From positions 124,001 through 188,000 of the forward strand of contig NZ_RYYV01000008.1 in the NCBI RefSeq assembly GCF_003977665.1: 64,000 nucleotides of DNA. Reading direction: 5' to 3'. Under the pieces are notes generated by a model. The model did not search any database, was not told the DNA's origin, and worked only from the letters and a program-made list of their open reading frames with translations. The first letter of the stretch is position 1, and each line of letters starts with the position of its first letter. Source of the DNA: Dyella choica. Its GTDB lineage: Bacteria; Pseudomonadota; Gammaproteobacteria; Xanthomonadales; Rhodanobacteraceae. The position numbers were made by a program, and so were the translations under genes. This document shows, one piece after another, positions 9,495 through 17,266 of this stretch.

Positions 9495-10181
9495 ATGACC
9501 CAAGCTGCCCCCTCTCCCACCCCGTCCGCCTTCCCGGACGCCCTCGCCGAATTCACCCTGCAAGGCCCCGTCGGCCCGCTCGAGGCCATCAGCGACACGG
9601 CCGAACGGCCCTGCGCACGCCGCGGCGTGGCCGTGATCTGCCATCCCAATTCCAAGGACGGCGGCACCATGCGCAACAAAGTGGTGACCATGCTGGAACG
9701 CAGTTTGCGTGAGTGCGGACTGGACACTCTACGCTTCAATTTCCGCAGTGCCGGAGAATCGGCCGGCGAGTACGACGAAGGCCGCGGCGAAAGCGACGAC
9801 CTTGCCGCTGCGGTAGCGTGGGTACGCAAGCTGCGTCCCAACGATACCTTGTGGCTGGCCGGCTTTTCGTTCGGCAGCTACGTCACGCTGCGCAATGCGG
9901 TGAAACTGCAAGCCGATGCGCTGATCAGCATCGCGCCGCCGGTAGGCCGCTGGTCGCACGAAACACTCGCCCTGCCCGCCTGCCCTTGGCTGGTGGTGAT
10001 GGGCGAGGAAGACGAAATCGTGGAACCGCAAGCCGTGTTCGACTGGATCGACAGTCTTGAGCCGCCGCCCGAATTGGTCCGCATGCCCGAGACCGGACAT
10101 TTCTTCCATCGGCGGCTGATGGACCTGCGCGGCGCGGTGAAGCATTGGGCGCAGGATTATCTCCCCCCCGCGCGCGAGTGA
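9495..10181 (+). CDS. Alpha/beta hydrolase (COG2945-like)
   Basis: Cytoplasmic hydrolase of 228 residues without a signal peptide. It shows an oxyanion-side segment (VICHPNSKDGGTMRNKVV), a nucleophile elbow GFSFGS, and a late GEEDEIV Asp region followed by ETGHFFH with the catalytic His. This pattern matches the small predicted alpha/beta hydrolases of COG2945, whose physiological substrate is generally unknown. The start at 9495 has only a weak ribosome binding site. The gene lies between two palindromic repeats and seems to be a single unit. Confidence 0.8.
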   Translation: MTQAAPSPTPSAFPDALAEFTLQGPVGPLEAISDTAERPCARRGVAVICHPNSKDGGTMRNKVVTMLERSLRECGLDTLRFNFRSAGESAGEYDEGRGESDDLAAAVAWVRKLRPNDTLWLAGFSFGSYVTLRNAVKLQADALISIAPPVGRWSHETLALPACPWLVVMGEEDEIVEPQAVFDWIDSLEPPPELVRMPETGHFFHRRLMDLRGAVKHWAQDYLPPARE

Positions 10182-10193
10182 TGCCGGCAATGG

Positions 10194-10262
10194 GTAGGCT
10201 GGGATGACAATCCCAGCATTCGGGTTGCCGGATGGAAAGCTGGGATTGTCATCCCAGCCTAC
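10194..10262. repeat. GTAGGCTGGG-type palindromic repeat
   Basis: Clean inverted pair: GTAGGCTGGGATGACAATCC and its near-perfect complement ending in CCCAGCCTAC, with a short central spacer. It begins 13 bases after the hydrolase stop codon. Confidence 0.9.
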
Positions 10263-10345
10263 AAGGCCTCCCCCGGACTACAGCGCGCCTTCGAGAAGAT
10301 GGCGGCCGCTGACGTTGCAGATCAACTTCCAAGCAAGACAGCCCC

Positions 10346-11452
10346 ATGACCGAACTCTCCCCCAGCGCGCGTTACCAGGAAGGCGTAGCCGCCCACCGCT
10401 GGAACTCCGACCCTGCACAGCTGGCGGTGCTGCCGGCCTTCGACCGCATGCAAGCGGCCCTGTGCGCCTCTGCCACCAACGGCAACGGCCTGTTCGGCCG
10501 CCTGAGATCCTTGCTCGGCGGCGAGGAGCGCCAAGCCGTGCCCGGCCTGTACCTGTGGGGCAGCGTGGGTCGCGGCAAGACCTTCCTGATGGATCTGTTT
10601 GCCGCCAGCCTGCCGCATGGTGTCGCCTTGCGGCGTCACTTTCATCGTTTCATGGGCGAAGTGCACGAAAGCCTGCGTGAACTCGGCGAACGCCAGGATC
10701 CACTGGTCGAGGTCGCCGCAGGCCTTGCGCAGCGCTGCCGCGTACTGTGCCTGGACGAATTCCTGGTCAACGACATCGGCGATGCGATGATTCTGGCCAA
10801 GCTGCTGGAGGCCTTGTTCGCACGCGGTGTCACCCTGGTGACCACGTCCAACACGGCACCCGACAACCTCTACAAAGAAGGCCTGCAGCGTGCGCGCTTC
10901 CTGCCGGCCATTGCCTCGATCAAGCAGCATTGCCAGGTGCTGGAAATGGTTTCCTCCCACGATTGGCGCCTGCGCGCGCTCACCCATGCGCCCGTGTATC
11001 ACACGCCGCCCGGTGCGGAAGCCGAGCGCGAACTGGCCCGTATCTTTGCCAGCCAGACGCAGGGAGAGAGTGTCGAAGGCGGCACAATCGTCATCAACGA
11101 TCGCCCGATTCCCGTACGCAAGCGCACAAGCAATATTCTCTGGTTCGACTTCGCCGCCCTATGCGACGGCCCCCGCGCCGTCGCCGACTACATCGCGCTG
11201 GCGAAAACGGCGCCGGCCATCATCATTTCCAACGTACCGCAGTTCACCGTCTACAGCGAGGACCCGGCCAAGCGCTTCGTGCAATTGGTGGACGAGTTCT
11301 ACGATCGCCACGTCAAGCTGATTCTTTCGGCCGCCACACCGATTACCGAGCTGTACGACGGCGAACGTCTTCGTGCGGAATTCGGGCGCACTGAATCCCG
11401 TTTGATCGAGATGCAGAGCGAGGAATATCTTGCGCTGGAGCATCGCCCGTAG
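10346..11452 (+). CDS. zapE: Cell division ATPase ZapE (AFG1-like)
   Basis: AAA-type P-loop ATPase of 368 residues, the normal ZapE length. It carries Walker A (WGSVGRGKTFLMD), Walker B (VLCLDEFLVNDIGDAMIL) and a sensor region VTLVTTSNTAPDNLY. ZapE associates with the Z-ring and destabilises FtsZ polymers late in division and under low oxygen in Escherichia coli. The start ATG at 10346 gives the typical ArgTyr-containing N-terminus. The TAG stop codon lies inside the left arm of the following palindromic repeat, so the final residues ArgPro-stop are partly read from that element. Confidence 0.92.
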   Translation: MTELSPSARYQEGVAAHRWNSDPAQLAVLPAFDRMQAALCASATNGNGLFGRLRSLLGGEERQAVPGLYLWGSVGRGKTFLMDLFAASLPHGVALRRHFHRFMGEVHESLRELGERQDPLVEVAAGLAQRCRVLCLDEFLVNDIGDAMILAKLLEALFARGVTLVTTSNTAPDNLYKEGLQRARFLPAIASIKQHCQVLEMVSSHDWRLRALTHAPVYHTPPGAEAERELARIFASQTQGESVEGGTIVINDRPIPVRKRTSNILWFDFAALCDGPRAVADYIALAKTAPAIIISNVPQFTVYSEDPAKRFVQLVDEFYDRHVKLILSAATPITELYDGERLRAEFGRTESRLIEMQSEEYLALEHRP

Positions 11453-11511
11453 GCTGGGATGAAATCCCAGCTTCATACAGACGGCGATGCTGGGATTTCA
11501 TCCCAGCCTAC
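11449..11511. repeat. GTAGGCTGGG-type palindromic repeat overlapping the zapE stop
   Basis: GTAGGCTGGGATGAAATCCC inverted against GGGATTTCATCCCAGCCTAC with a short loop. The TAG in the first four bases serves as the zapE stop codon. Confidence 0.9.
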
Positions 11512-11546
11512 GCGCTTATATTTACCTACCCTCTCCTCTTGCCTCG

Positions 11547-11666
11547 CCGTCATTCCGGCGCAGGCCGGAATCCAGTTTCAATACATCGTGCAAAGCACTC
11601 AAAGCCTGGTTTTGTGTCCTTCGGACACGTATTGAGACTGGATTCCGGCCTGCGCCGGAATGACGG
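11547..11666. repeat. 120-base inverted element with GTCATTCCGG arms (REPIN/MITE-like)
   Basis: The outer 30 bases (11547-11576) are perfectly repeated in inverted orientation at 11637-11666; each contains CGTCATTCCGGCGCAGG. Pairing continues inward with one mismatch to nearly 40 bases. The core is about 40 bases. It has no coding capacity. Such elements are usually mobilised in trans by REP-associated tyrosine transposases, none of which is in this window. Confidence 0.88.
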
Positions 11667-11897
11667 TGAGGGACCACAAGGCCTTGCGATCACGTGTCGA
11701 ATTTTCCCCGGACACCATTGAGCCTTCGCTGGGATGACGGCAAGGTGGTTTGAAACATCCCCACTAAATGGACAGCCCCAGGATTTGTTGGGATGGCGGG
11801 CCAAAAAGCAGGCTCAAACCCACACAGGATACGACCCCGAGCAGCTTCACTTCCCACCGCCTCTGCTGGTACGTTGGCGTCTTCACCCTGCGATGGA

Positions 11898-12293
11898 ATG
11901 GCCGCCATGCTGACCAGCATTGCCTTCGCCCTGCTGGCGGGTTCGCAGCCTGCCGCAGCGACGGATACTTTCACCGCACGCGTACAGCGCGCCAAGATGG
12001 CCGAAGCCGGCGCCAGCGGACCGGCCTATCAGAAGCAATTCTGGGCCAAGACCGGCAACCCGATGACCGACGCGCTGAAAGCCTGTCTGGCGAGCAACGC
12101 TCCCGCTGACAAGTCGCCTTTCACGCTGGTTGCCGACATCTCGCCCGATGGGCATCCCTTGAACGTCGAAGTGCGCGCGCCGACGCCGGTCGCCAAGTGC
12201 CTTGCCGGCCAATTCTCGGCATGGACGTTTCCCGTTCCGCCGAAGCTCACCGGCTCGGTGAATTACCCGGTCGAAATCGACGTAAGCATGTAG
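11898..12293 (+). CDS. Small exported protein with TonB/AgmX-like C-terminal pattern
   Basis: Predicted 131-residue protein. The start begins a short hydrophobic stretch (MLTSIAFALLAGSQPAAA) that looks like a signal peptide, although it lacks basic residues; an ATG three codons later (11907) is equally possible, and no clear ribosome binding site separates them. The last 70 residues (DISPDGHPLNVEVRAPTPV, then a Cys and AWTFPVPP) resemble the C-terminal beta-fold seen in AgmX/TonB-type proteins. The two Cys of the mature part could form a disulfide. Function unknown. A longer in-frame extension upstream would overlap repeat remnants and is not favoured. Confidence 0.55.
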   Translation: MAAMLTSIAFALLAGSQPAAATDTFTARVQRAKMAEAGASGPAYQKQFWAKTGNPMTDALKACLASNAPADKSPFTLVADISPDGHPLNVEVRAPTPVAKCLAGQFSAWTFPVPPKLTGSVNYPVEIDVSM

Positions 12294-12323
12294 GCGGGCC
12301 TCGCCCTAACGGCGCACCGGCAC

Positions 12324-12370
12324 TTGACGCTCGGCCGAGCGTGGGCAAATAATTAACTAATATGTTAATT
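12324..12370 (+). promoter_or_regulatory. Promoter and palindromic operator of the ArsR-family gene
   Basis: A -35-like TTGACG (12324-12329) is followed after 18 bases by AATAAT (12348-12353). A perfect inverted repeat with seven-base arms, AATTAAC-TAATAT-GTTAATT (12351-12370), overlaps the -10 and ends 12 bases before the regulator's start codon. The position suits autorepression by the winged-helix protein encoded just downstream; binding is inferred. Confidence 0.65.
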
Positions 12371-12382
12371 GCTTAAATACTT

Positions 12383-12703
12383 ATGGCCATCGACCTGATC
12401 TTCGAAGCGCTCGCTTCGCGTCCACGGCGCGAGATCCTCGCCTATTTGTCCAAGCAGGAATTGACCGCAGGCGAAATCGCCGGGCGGTTCGCCATGAGTG
12501 CCCCCGCCGTCTCCCGCCATCTGTCGATCCTGGAAACGGCCAGCCTGGTGAAGAGCGAAAGGCGCGGGCAATACGTCTACTACAGCCTCAACAGCGACAA
12601 CCTGGTCAACACGCTTACCAGTTTTGCCTTCGAGATATGCCCGCGCGGGCGGCCATTGAAGCGCGAATCGCGTCAGTTGCGCGCTGCCAAGCACAAATCC
12701 TGA
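12383..12703 (+). CDS. ArsR/SmtB-family HTH repressor
   Basis: A 106-residue winged-helix protein. Its HTH segment (LTAGEIAGRFAMSAPAVSRH then LSILETASLV) and beta-wing (SERRGQYVYYSLN) are characteristic of ArsR repressors. The N-terminus (FEALASRPRREILAYL) resembles the SdpR subgroup, and no metal-binding CxC motif is seen, so a non-metal signal is likely. It probably forms an operon with the cupin/DUF2867 gene 26 bases downstream and represses itself through the AT-rich palindrome over its promoter. Confidence 0.85.
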   Translation: MAIDLIFEALASRPRREILAYLSKQELTAGEIAGRFAMSAPAVSRHLSILETASLVKSERRGQYVYYSLNSDNLVNTLTSFAFEICPRGRPLKRESRQLRAAKHKS

Positions 12704-12729
12704 ACGTCAAGTTTGCCAAAGGGGGAAAC

Positions 12730-14148
12730 ATGTCGGTCGCACAAGCTGCATGGGTTTTGCCGGGCTTGCCATTCCGGCGCACGGTACCGAGTTTTCCGTC
12801 GGTGCGCCTGCCCTCCCCGCACGGCGGCCTGCCCGTCGAAGTTTCCCTGATCGGACAGCTCGGGCATGGCGCCGGCAATCAGCTGTTCGTCGGCGTGCTG
12901 GCCAGGCAGCGCCATCACGACAAATTCCAAGATGAGCTGGATGAGCCGTCTGCGCGTATCGGCGACACGGATTTTCAGAATGGCGACGCTACCGCGTTGT
13001 ACACGTTCACTGTTGGCGCCAACGGGCATCCCTTTCATCGGCACGCCGGGCATCGCGTGTTTACTGCCGTATCCGGCAGCGGCGGCACCCGGCTGCGCTT
13101 CTCCACGGCGAGCGATGCCGAGATCTCACGTGATCCGTCCCGTTTCATCGAAGCCTTGCGCTGCGTGGAGATACCACCGGATTGTCTTTTTACCGTCCGC
13201 TTCGGCGGCGGCACCTGGCATCAGTTCACGCCATTGAAAGAACGCTCAGGGCACCCGGCCTTGTTCGCCGTTTCCTGCCATACCAATGAATTGGGCGGCG
13301 ACCTGCCGGATGCGCTGAGGCAACAAGTGCTGACGAACGATGCCACGCTCCACACGCTGACCGAGCTGCCGCCTTCCAGCGTCGCGGAACTCCTGCGCCG
13401 CACGCCGCTGGATCATCGGCATATCCCTACCATCGCCCTGTCGCTGGATGAACCTGCCGGCACGTTGCAAAGCGCGCTTTGCAACGTGGTTCGTCGCACG
13501 TTGGGCAGGTTACGTGGATACATCACTAGCTTGGGAAACAGCCGCGGTTACTGGTGGAGCAGCGAGCTGGCGGCCGTCACGCAGACCGAAGCTCCTGCCG
13601 GTTCGCTTCTGCATCATCAATTGAACGACGGGCCCGTCCACCATGAGGATCATTGCCTGGTCAGCCTGGTCGACCCGACCCTGGCGCGACTTGGCGCAAC
13701 GCAACTGCTGACCGGATTGCTCGAAGCATTCGTGCAAAGCCCGCCGATGAGCGTCAGCTTCCTGATGCAGTTGCGCAACCTTCTGGTAAGACCGCTGGGT
13801 TTGCGAACATCGCCGCTGGGATGCCCTGTGTCGTCACTGCTCGCCCCGCCCGGTCCCAGCCTCTACGCTGGCCGATTTCCCGTACGCGAACAAGCTTCCG
13901 ACGCCCACGACGCGCACAGTCAGGTCGTACTTGGCGCCAACGACAGGCATCTGCTGTTTCGTTCGTGCGTGGGAGTGGCCGTCACCGGCGATCGCATCGA
14001 CTTCACGCTAGGTACCCGCGTTCGCTGCGCGAACCCGTTCGGACACATCTATATGGCGCTGATCGAGCGTGTTCACCGGCGCTATATCGCCCCCACGCTG
14101 TTGCGGCAGGCGATCGAGCACCTGCGCACAGGCAACCGGCCTGGGTGA
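12730..14148 (+). CDS. Cupin-like / DUF2867-like two-domain protein
   Basis: About 472 residues, no signal peptide. The first half contains a cupin-like stretch (HPFHRHAGHRVFTAVSGSGG) with several His. The C-terminal 150 residues (LRNLLVRPLGLRT, LGANDRHLLFRS, NPFGHIYMALIERVHRRYI) resemble DUF2867 proteins, whose function is not established. The ATG at 12730 is chosen because GGGGGAAAC precedes it directly; a longer frame beginning at 12637 overlaps the ArsR gene. Likely the target of the adjacent ArsR-type repressor. Substrate and reaction unknown. Confidence 0.65.
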   Translation: MSVAQAAWVLPGLPFRRTVPSFPSVRLPSPHGGLPVEVSLIGQLGHGAGNQLFVGVLARQRHHDKFQDELDEPSARIGDTDFQNGDATALYTFTVGANGHPFHRHAGHRVFTAVSGSGGTRLRFSTASDAEISRDPSRFIEALRCVEIPPDCLFTVRFGGGTWHQFTPLKERSGHPALFAVSCHTNELGGDLPDALRQQVLTNDATLHTLTELPPSSVAELLRRTPLDHRHIPTIALSLDEPAGTLQSALCNVVRRTLGRLRGYITSLGNSRGYWWSSELAAVTQTEAPAGSLLHHQLNDGPVHHEDHCLVSLVDPTLARLGATQLLTGLLEAFVQSPPMSVSFLMQLRNLLVRPLGLRTSPLGCPVSSLLAPPGPSLYAGRFPVREQASDAHDAHSQVVLGANDRHLLFRSCVGVAVTGDRIDFTLGTRVRCANPFGHIYMALIERVHRRYIAPTLLRQAIEHLRTGNRPG

Positions 14149-14210
14149 GCGGTCGGACTGAAAAAAAACCGCACCTCCCGCAGGCCGCATGGCGGCTGGA
14201 CTCGCACCGC

Positions 14211-14231
14211 TTATCCACCGGCTTATCCACA
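14211..14231 (+). promoter_or_regulatory. Pair of DnaA boxes upstream of nrdA
   Basis: TTATCCACC (14211-14219) and the perfect consensus TTATCCACA (14223-14231) lie in direct orientation, 12 bases apart start to start, ending 10 bases before the -35 element. In Escherichia coli DnaA boxes upstream of nrdAB couple dNTP synthesis to replication initiation; the same role is inferred here. Confidence 0.7.
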
Positions 14232-14241
14232 AATTATTGGG

Positions 14242-14270
14242 TTGACCGGCGAGGACGACCCCGATATGTT
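14242..14270 (+). promoter_or_regulatory. Sigma70-like promoter of nrdAB
   Basis: TTGACC (14242-14247) and TATGTT (14265-14270) are separated by 17 bases. Transcription would start near 14277, almost exactly at the first paired base of the cobalamin riboswitch. Confidence 0.65.
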
Positions 14271-14277
14271 GTGCCCC

Positions 14278-14453
14278 GTCGGTCGCCACCCCGGATTTTC
14301 GAGGTGGCTAGGGAATCCGGTGCGAAGCCGGAACTGCCCCGCAGCGGTAGGCGGAGACGAAAGCCCGAATTGGCACTGGCCTTCATCGGCCGGGAAGCCG
14401 GGTGAGTAGGCGGGTCGCGAGGCCCACATCCGCAAGTCCGAAGACCTGCCGAC
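14278..14453 (+). ncRNA. Cobalamin (B12) riboswitch, leader of nrdAB
   Basis: The conserved parts of the cobalamin aptamer occur in order: GGAATCCGGTGCGAAGCCGG (14312-14331), CTGCCCCGCAGCGGT, GGCACTGGCC, GGGAAGCCGGG, and the B12 box AAGTCCGAAGACCTGCC (14434-14450). Outer bases GTCGG (14278-14282) and CCGAC (14449-14453) can form P1. About 210 bases remain before the nrdA start; they contain hairpins but no U-run terminator, so control of translation or Rho-dependent termination is more likely than an intrinsic terminator. Cobalamin is expected to switch expression off. Confidence 0.9.
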
Positions 14454-14660
14454 ACGGCTTGGCCGGAGTGCCATGCCGCCGGTGACGGCCTCCGTGGGAG
14501 GGGCGTACGCACGACGTGGTAGTCACACGTGTCGGGCGCGCGACCGCGGCTACCGCCACCTCAGCCCTGCGCGCGGGAGCAGGTGGTTGAGTCGAAGGAG
14601 TCTGCCCGCCATCACCGGATCCTCCGGTCCGGCCAGATTCCGCAACCCGGAGCCTCCGTC

Positions 14661-17168
14661 ATGCAGCCTGTCGATACCGAATCGCGCGAGCGCACAGCCG
14701 ACCGCGCGGATACAGCCGTCTTCTCCGCCGACGCCAGCCCGTCGGCCCTAACTACCTCTGTCACGATGTCCGCAACTGCCGAAGCCCCTTTCACCCTGAC
14801 ACCCCCGCACAACCCCGGCCAGATGCGCGTCACCAAGCGCAGCGGCCGGCACGAAGTCGTCGATGTCAACAAGATCGTCCGCGCGGTAACACGCAGTGCC
14901 GAAGGCCTGCACGCGGTGGATCCGTTGCGCGTCGCGCTGAAGACCATCGGCGGCCTATATGACGGCGCCTCCACGCAGGAGCTGGATCAGCTCTCCATCC
15001 GCACCGCCGCCGCGTTGACCGCGGAAGAGCCCGAATACGGCCAGCTTGCTGCGCGACTGCTCAACGCCTTCATCGACAAGGAAGTGAGCGGACAGGAAAT
15101 CCAGAGCTTCTCGCAATCCATCGCACGGGGCGCCGAGCTCGGCATCGCCAACGCGCGCCTGCGCGATTTCGTGGCCGAGAACGCGCGCAAGCTCAACGAC
15201 GCGGTCGACCCACACGCCTCGCGCCGCTTCGAATACTTCGGCCTGCGCACGGTTTACGACCGCTACCTGCTGCGTCACCCGCAGCTACGCAAGGTGATCG
15301 AGACGCCACAGTACTTTTTCATGCGCATCGCCTGCGCGCTCGGCGGCAACGACATCGGCGAGACGCTGGAGCTGTATCGCCTGCTCTCTTCGCTGGAATA
15401 CATCGCCAGTTCGCCTACGCTGTTCAACGCCGGCACCGCGCACGAACAGCTCAGTTCCTGCTTCCTGCTCGACTCGCCGCAGGATTCGCTGGAATCGATC
15501 TATGAGAAGTACGGCGACGTGGCCAAGCTCAGCAAGTTCGCCGGCGGCATTGGCCTTGCCTACTCGCGCGTGCGTTCACGCGGTTCGCTGATCAAGGGCA
15601 CCAACGGCCACTCCAACGGCCTGGTGCCGTGGCTGAAGACGCTGGATGCCTCGGTCGCCGCTGTGAACCAGGGCGGCAAGCGCAAGGGCGCGGCCTGCGT
15701 GTACCTGGAACCGTGGCACGCGGACATCGAGGAATTCCTCGAACTGCGCGACAACACCGGCGACGAAGCCCGCCGCACGCACAACCTCAACCTGGCCAAC
15801 TGGATTCCGGACGAATTCATGCGCCGCGTGGAACACGACGGCAACTGGTCGCTGTTCGACCCGAAGGTGGTACCGCATTTCGTCGACAGCTGGGGCGAAA
15901 CCTTCGAGCGTGCCTATCATAAGGCGGAAGCCGAAGGCCTGGCGGTCAAGACGGTGAAGGCGCGCGAGCTTTACGCGCGCATGCTGCGCACGCTGGCGCA
16001 GACTGGCAACGGCTGGATGACCTTCAAGGATCGCTCCAACGCCACCAGCAACCAGACGGCCAAGGCCGAGAACGTCATCCATCTTTCGAACCTGTGCACC
16101 GAGATCCTGGAAGTGACCAACGCCGGCGAAACGGCGGTGTGCAATCTGGGCTCGGTCAATCTCTCCCGTCACGTGGTCGATGGCGCGTTCGATTTTGCCA
16201 AGCTCGCTGCCACCGTGCGCACGGCGGTGCGCCAGCTCGATCGCGTGATCGACCTGAATTTCTACCCGATCGACACCGCCGCCACCGCCAATCGCAAATG
16301 GCGCCCGGTGGGCCTGGGTGTGATGGGCCTGCAAGACGTCTTCTTCAAGTTGCGCCTTCCGTTCGATTCGACGGAAGCCCAGGAGTTGTCCACGCGCATC
16401 GCCGAGGAGATCTATTACAACGCACTGGCGCAATCGAACGCGCTGGCCGAACAGCATGGCGCGCATCCAGGCTTTGCCGAAAGCCGCGCGGCGAACGGCG
16501 AACTCCAGTTCGACTACTGGCCGAACGCCAAGCCGCATGATCTCGAACGCTGGGATGCGCTGCGCGCGGCGATCAAGGCCAAGGGCCTGCGCAACTCGCT
16601 GCTGATCGCCATCGCGCCCACCGCGACGATCGCCTCCATCGCCGGCTGCTATGAATGCATCGAGCCGCAGGTCAGCAATCTGTTCAAGCGCGAGACGCTG
16701 TCCGGCGACTTCCTGGTGGTGAACCGCCACCTGGTGGATGAGCTGAAGGCGCTGGGGCTGTGGACGTCGGAAATCCGCGATGCGATCAAGCTGGCGGAAG
16801 GCTCGATCCAGGGTATCAGCGCGATTCCGGAACGCCTGCGTTCGATCTATCGCACGGTATGGGAACTGCCGCAGAAAGCGCTGATCGACCTGGGCGCCGC
16901 ACGCGGTGCCTACATCGACCAGAGCCAGTCGCTGAACCTGTTCATGGAAAACCCGAACATCGGCCAACTCAGCTCCATGTACATGTACGCGTGGAAAGCA
17001 GGCATCAAGACCACCTACTACCTGCGCTCGCGGCCGGCCACCAAGATCGCGAAGACCACCGTCACCTCTACGGCTGTTGCGGCCACCGTACCCGACGCGC
17101 AAGAAGCGGCCACGGCCGCGGTGTTCTGCTCGCTGGAAAACCCCGAGTACTGCGAAGCCTGCCAGTAA
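14661..17168 (+). CDS. nrdA: Class Ia ribonucleotide reductase, large subunit
   Basis: Ribonucleoside-diphosphate reductase alpha subunit, about 835 residues. An N-terminal extension of about 50 residues precedes the ATP-cone (RVTKRSGRHEVVDVNKIVRA), the allosteric activity site. The catalytic barrel carries the first redox Cys (LSSCFLLDS), the Asn-Cys-Glu active-site motif (NLCTEI) and the late Cys of the pair. The C-terminus ends YCEACQ, the CxxC that relays electrons from thioredoxin or glutaredoxin. Start 14661 is supported by GGAG eight bases upstream; an ATG at 14766 would remove only the extension. Expression is predicted to be repressed by cobalamin, linking it to DnaA as well. Confidence 0.93.
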   Translation: MQPVDTESRERTADRADTAVFSADASPSALTTSVTMSATAEAPFTLTPPHNPGQMRVTKRSGRHEVVDVNKIVRAVTRSAEGLHAVDPLRVALKTIGGLYDGASTQELDQLSIRTAAALTAEEPEYGQLAARLLNAFIDKEVSGQEIQSFSQSIARGAELGIANARLRDFVAENARKLNDAVDPHASRRFEYFGLRTVYDRYLLRHPQLRKVIETPQYFFMRIACALGGNDIGETLELYRLLSSLEYIASSPTLFNAGTAHEQLSSCFLLDSPQDSLESIYEKYGDVAKLSKFAGGIGLAYSRVRSRGSLIKGTNGHSNGLVPWLKTLDASVAAVNQGGKRKGAACVYLEPWHADIEEFLELRDNTGDEARRTHNLNLANWIPDEFMRRVEHDGNWSLFDPKVVPHFVDSWGETFERAYHKAEAEGLAVKTVKARELYARMLRTLAQTGNGWMTFKDRSNATSNQTAKAENVIHLSNLCTEILEVTNAGETAVCNLGSVNLSRHVVDGAFDFAKLAATVRTAVRQLDRVIDLNFYPIDTAATANRKWRPVGLGVMGLQDVFFKLRLPFDSTEAQELSTRIAEEIYYNALAQSNALAEQHGAHPGFAESRAANGELQFDYWPNAKPHDLERWDALRAAIKAKGLRNSLLIAIAPTATIASIAGCYECIEPQVSNLFKRETLSGDFLVVNRHLVDELKALGLWTSEIRDAIKLAEGSIQGISAIPERLRSIYRTVWELPQKALIDLGAARGAYIDQSQSLNLFMENPNIGQLSSMYMYAWKAGIKTTYYLRSRPATKIAKTTVTSTAVAATVPDAQEAATAAVFCSLENPEYCEACQ

Positions 17169-17184
17169 TCGTCAGCTCTCCACC

Positions 17185-17210
17185 GTCATTCCAGCACAAG
17201 CTGGGATGAC
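17185..17210. repeat. Short GTCATTCCAGC hairpin between nrdA and nrdB
   Basis: GTCATTCCAGC and GCTGGGATGAC form an 11-base stem with one G-U/mismatch around a four-base loop. It lies in the 98-base gap between nrdA and nrdB and is a half-size relative of the REP elements elsewhere; it may stabilise or partially attenuate the transcript. Confidence 0.65.
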
Positions 17211-17266
17211 GACTGAGCGAGACCAAACCATTCGCCAGGCTGCATAAGCCTGATCAAGGAACACCC

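Noticed and set aside
15576..17102. 508-codon open frame antisense to nrdA
   Set aside because: The sense strand encodes nrdA with all catalytic motifs; the antisense frame has no recognisable domain or start signal.
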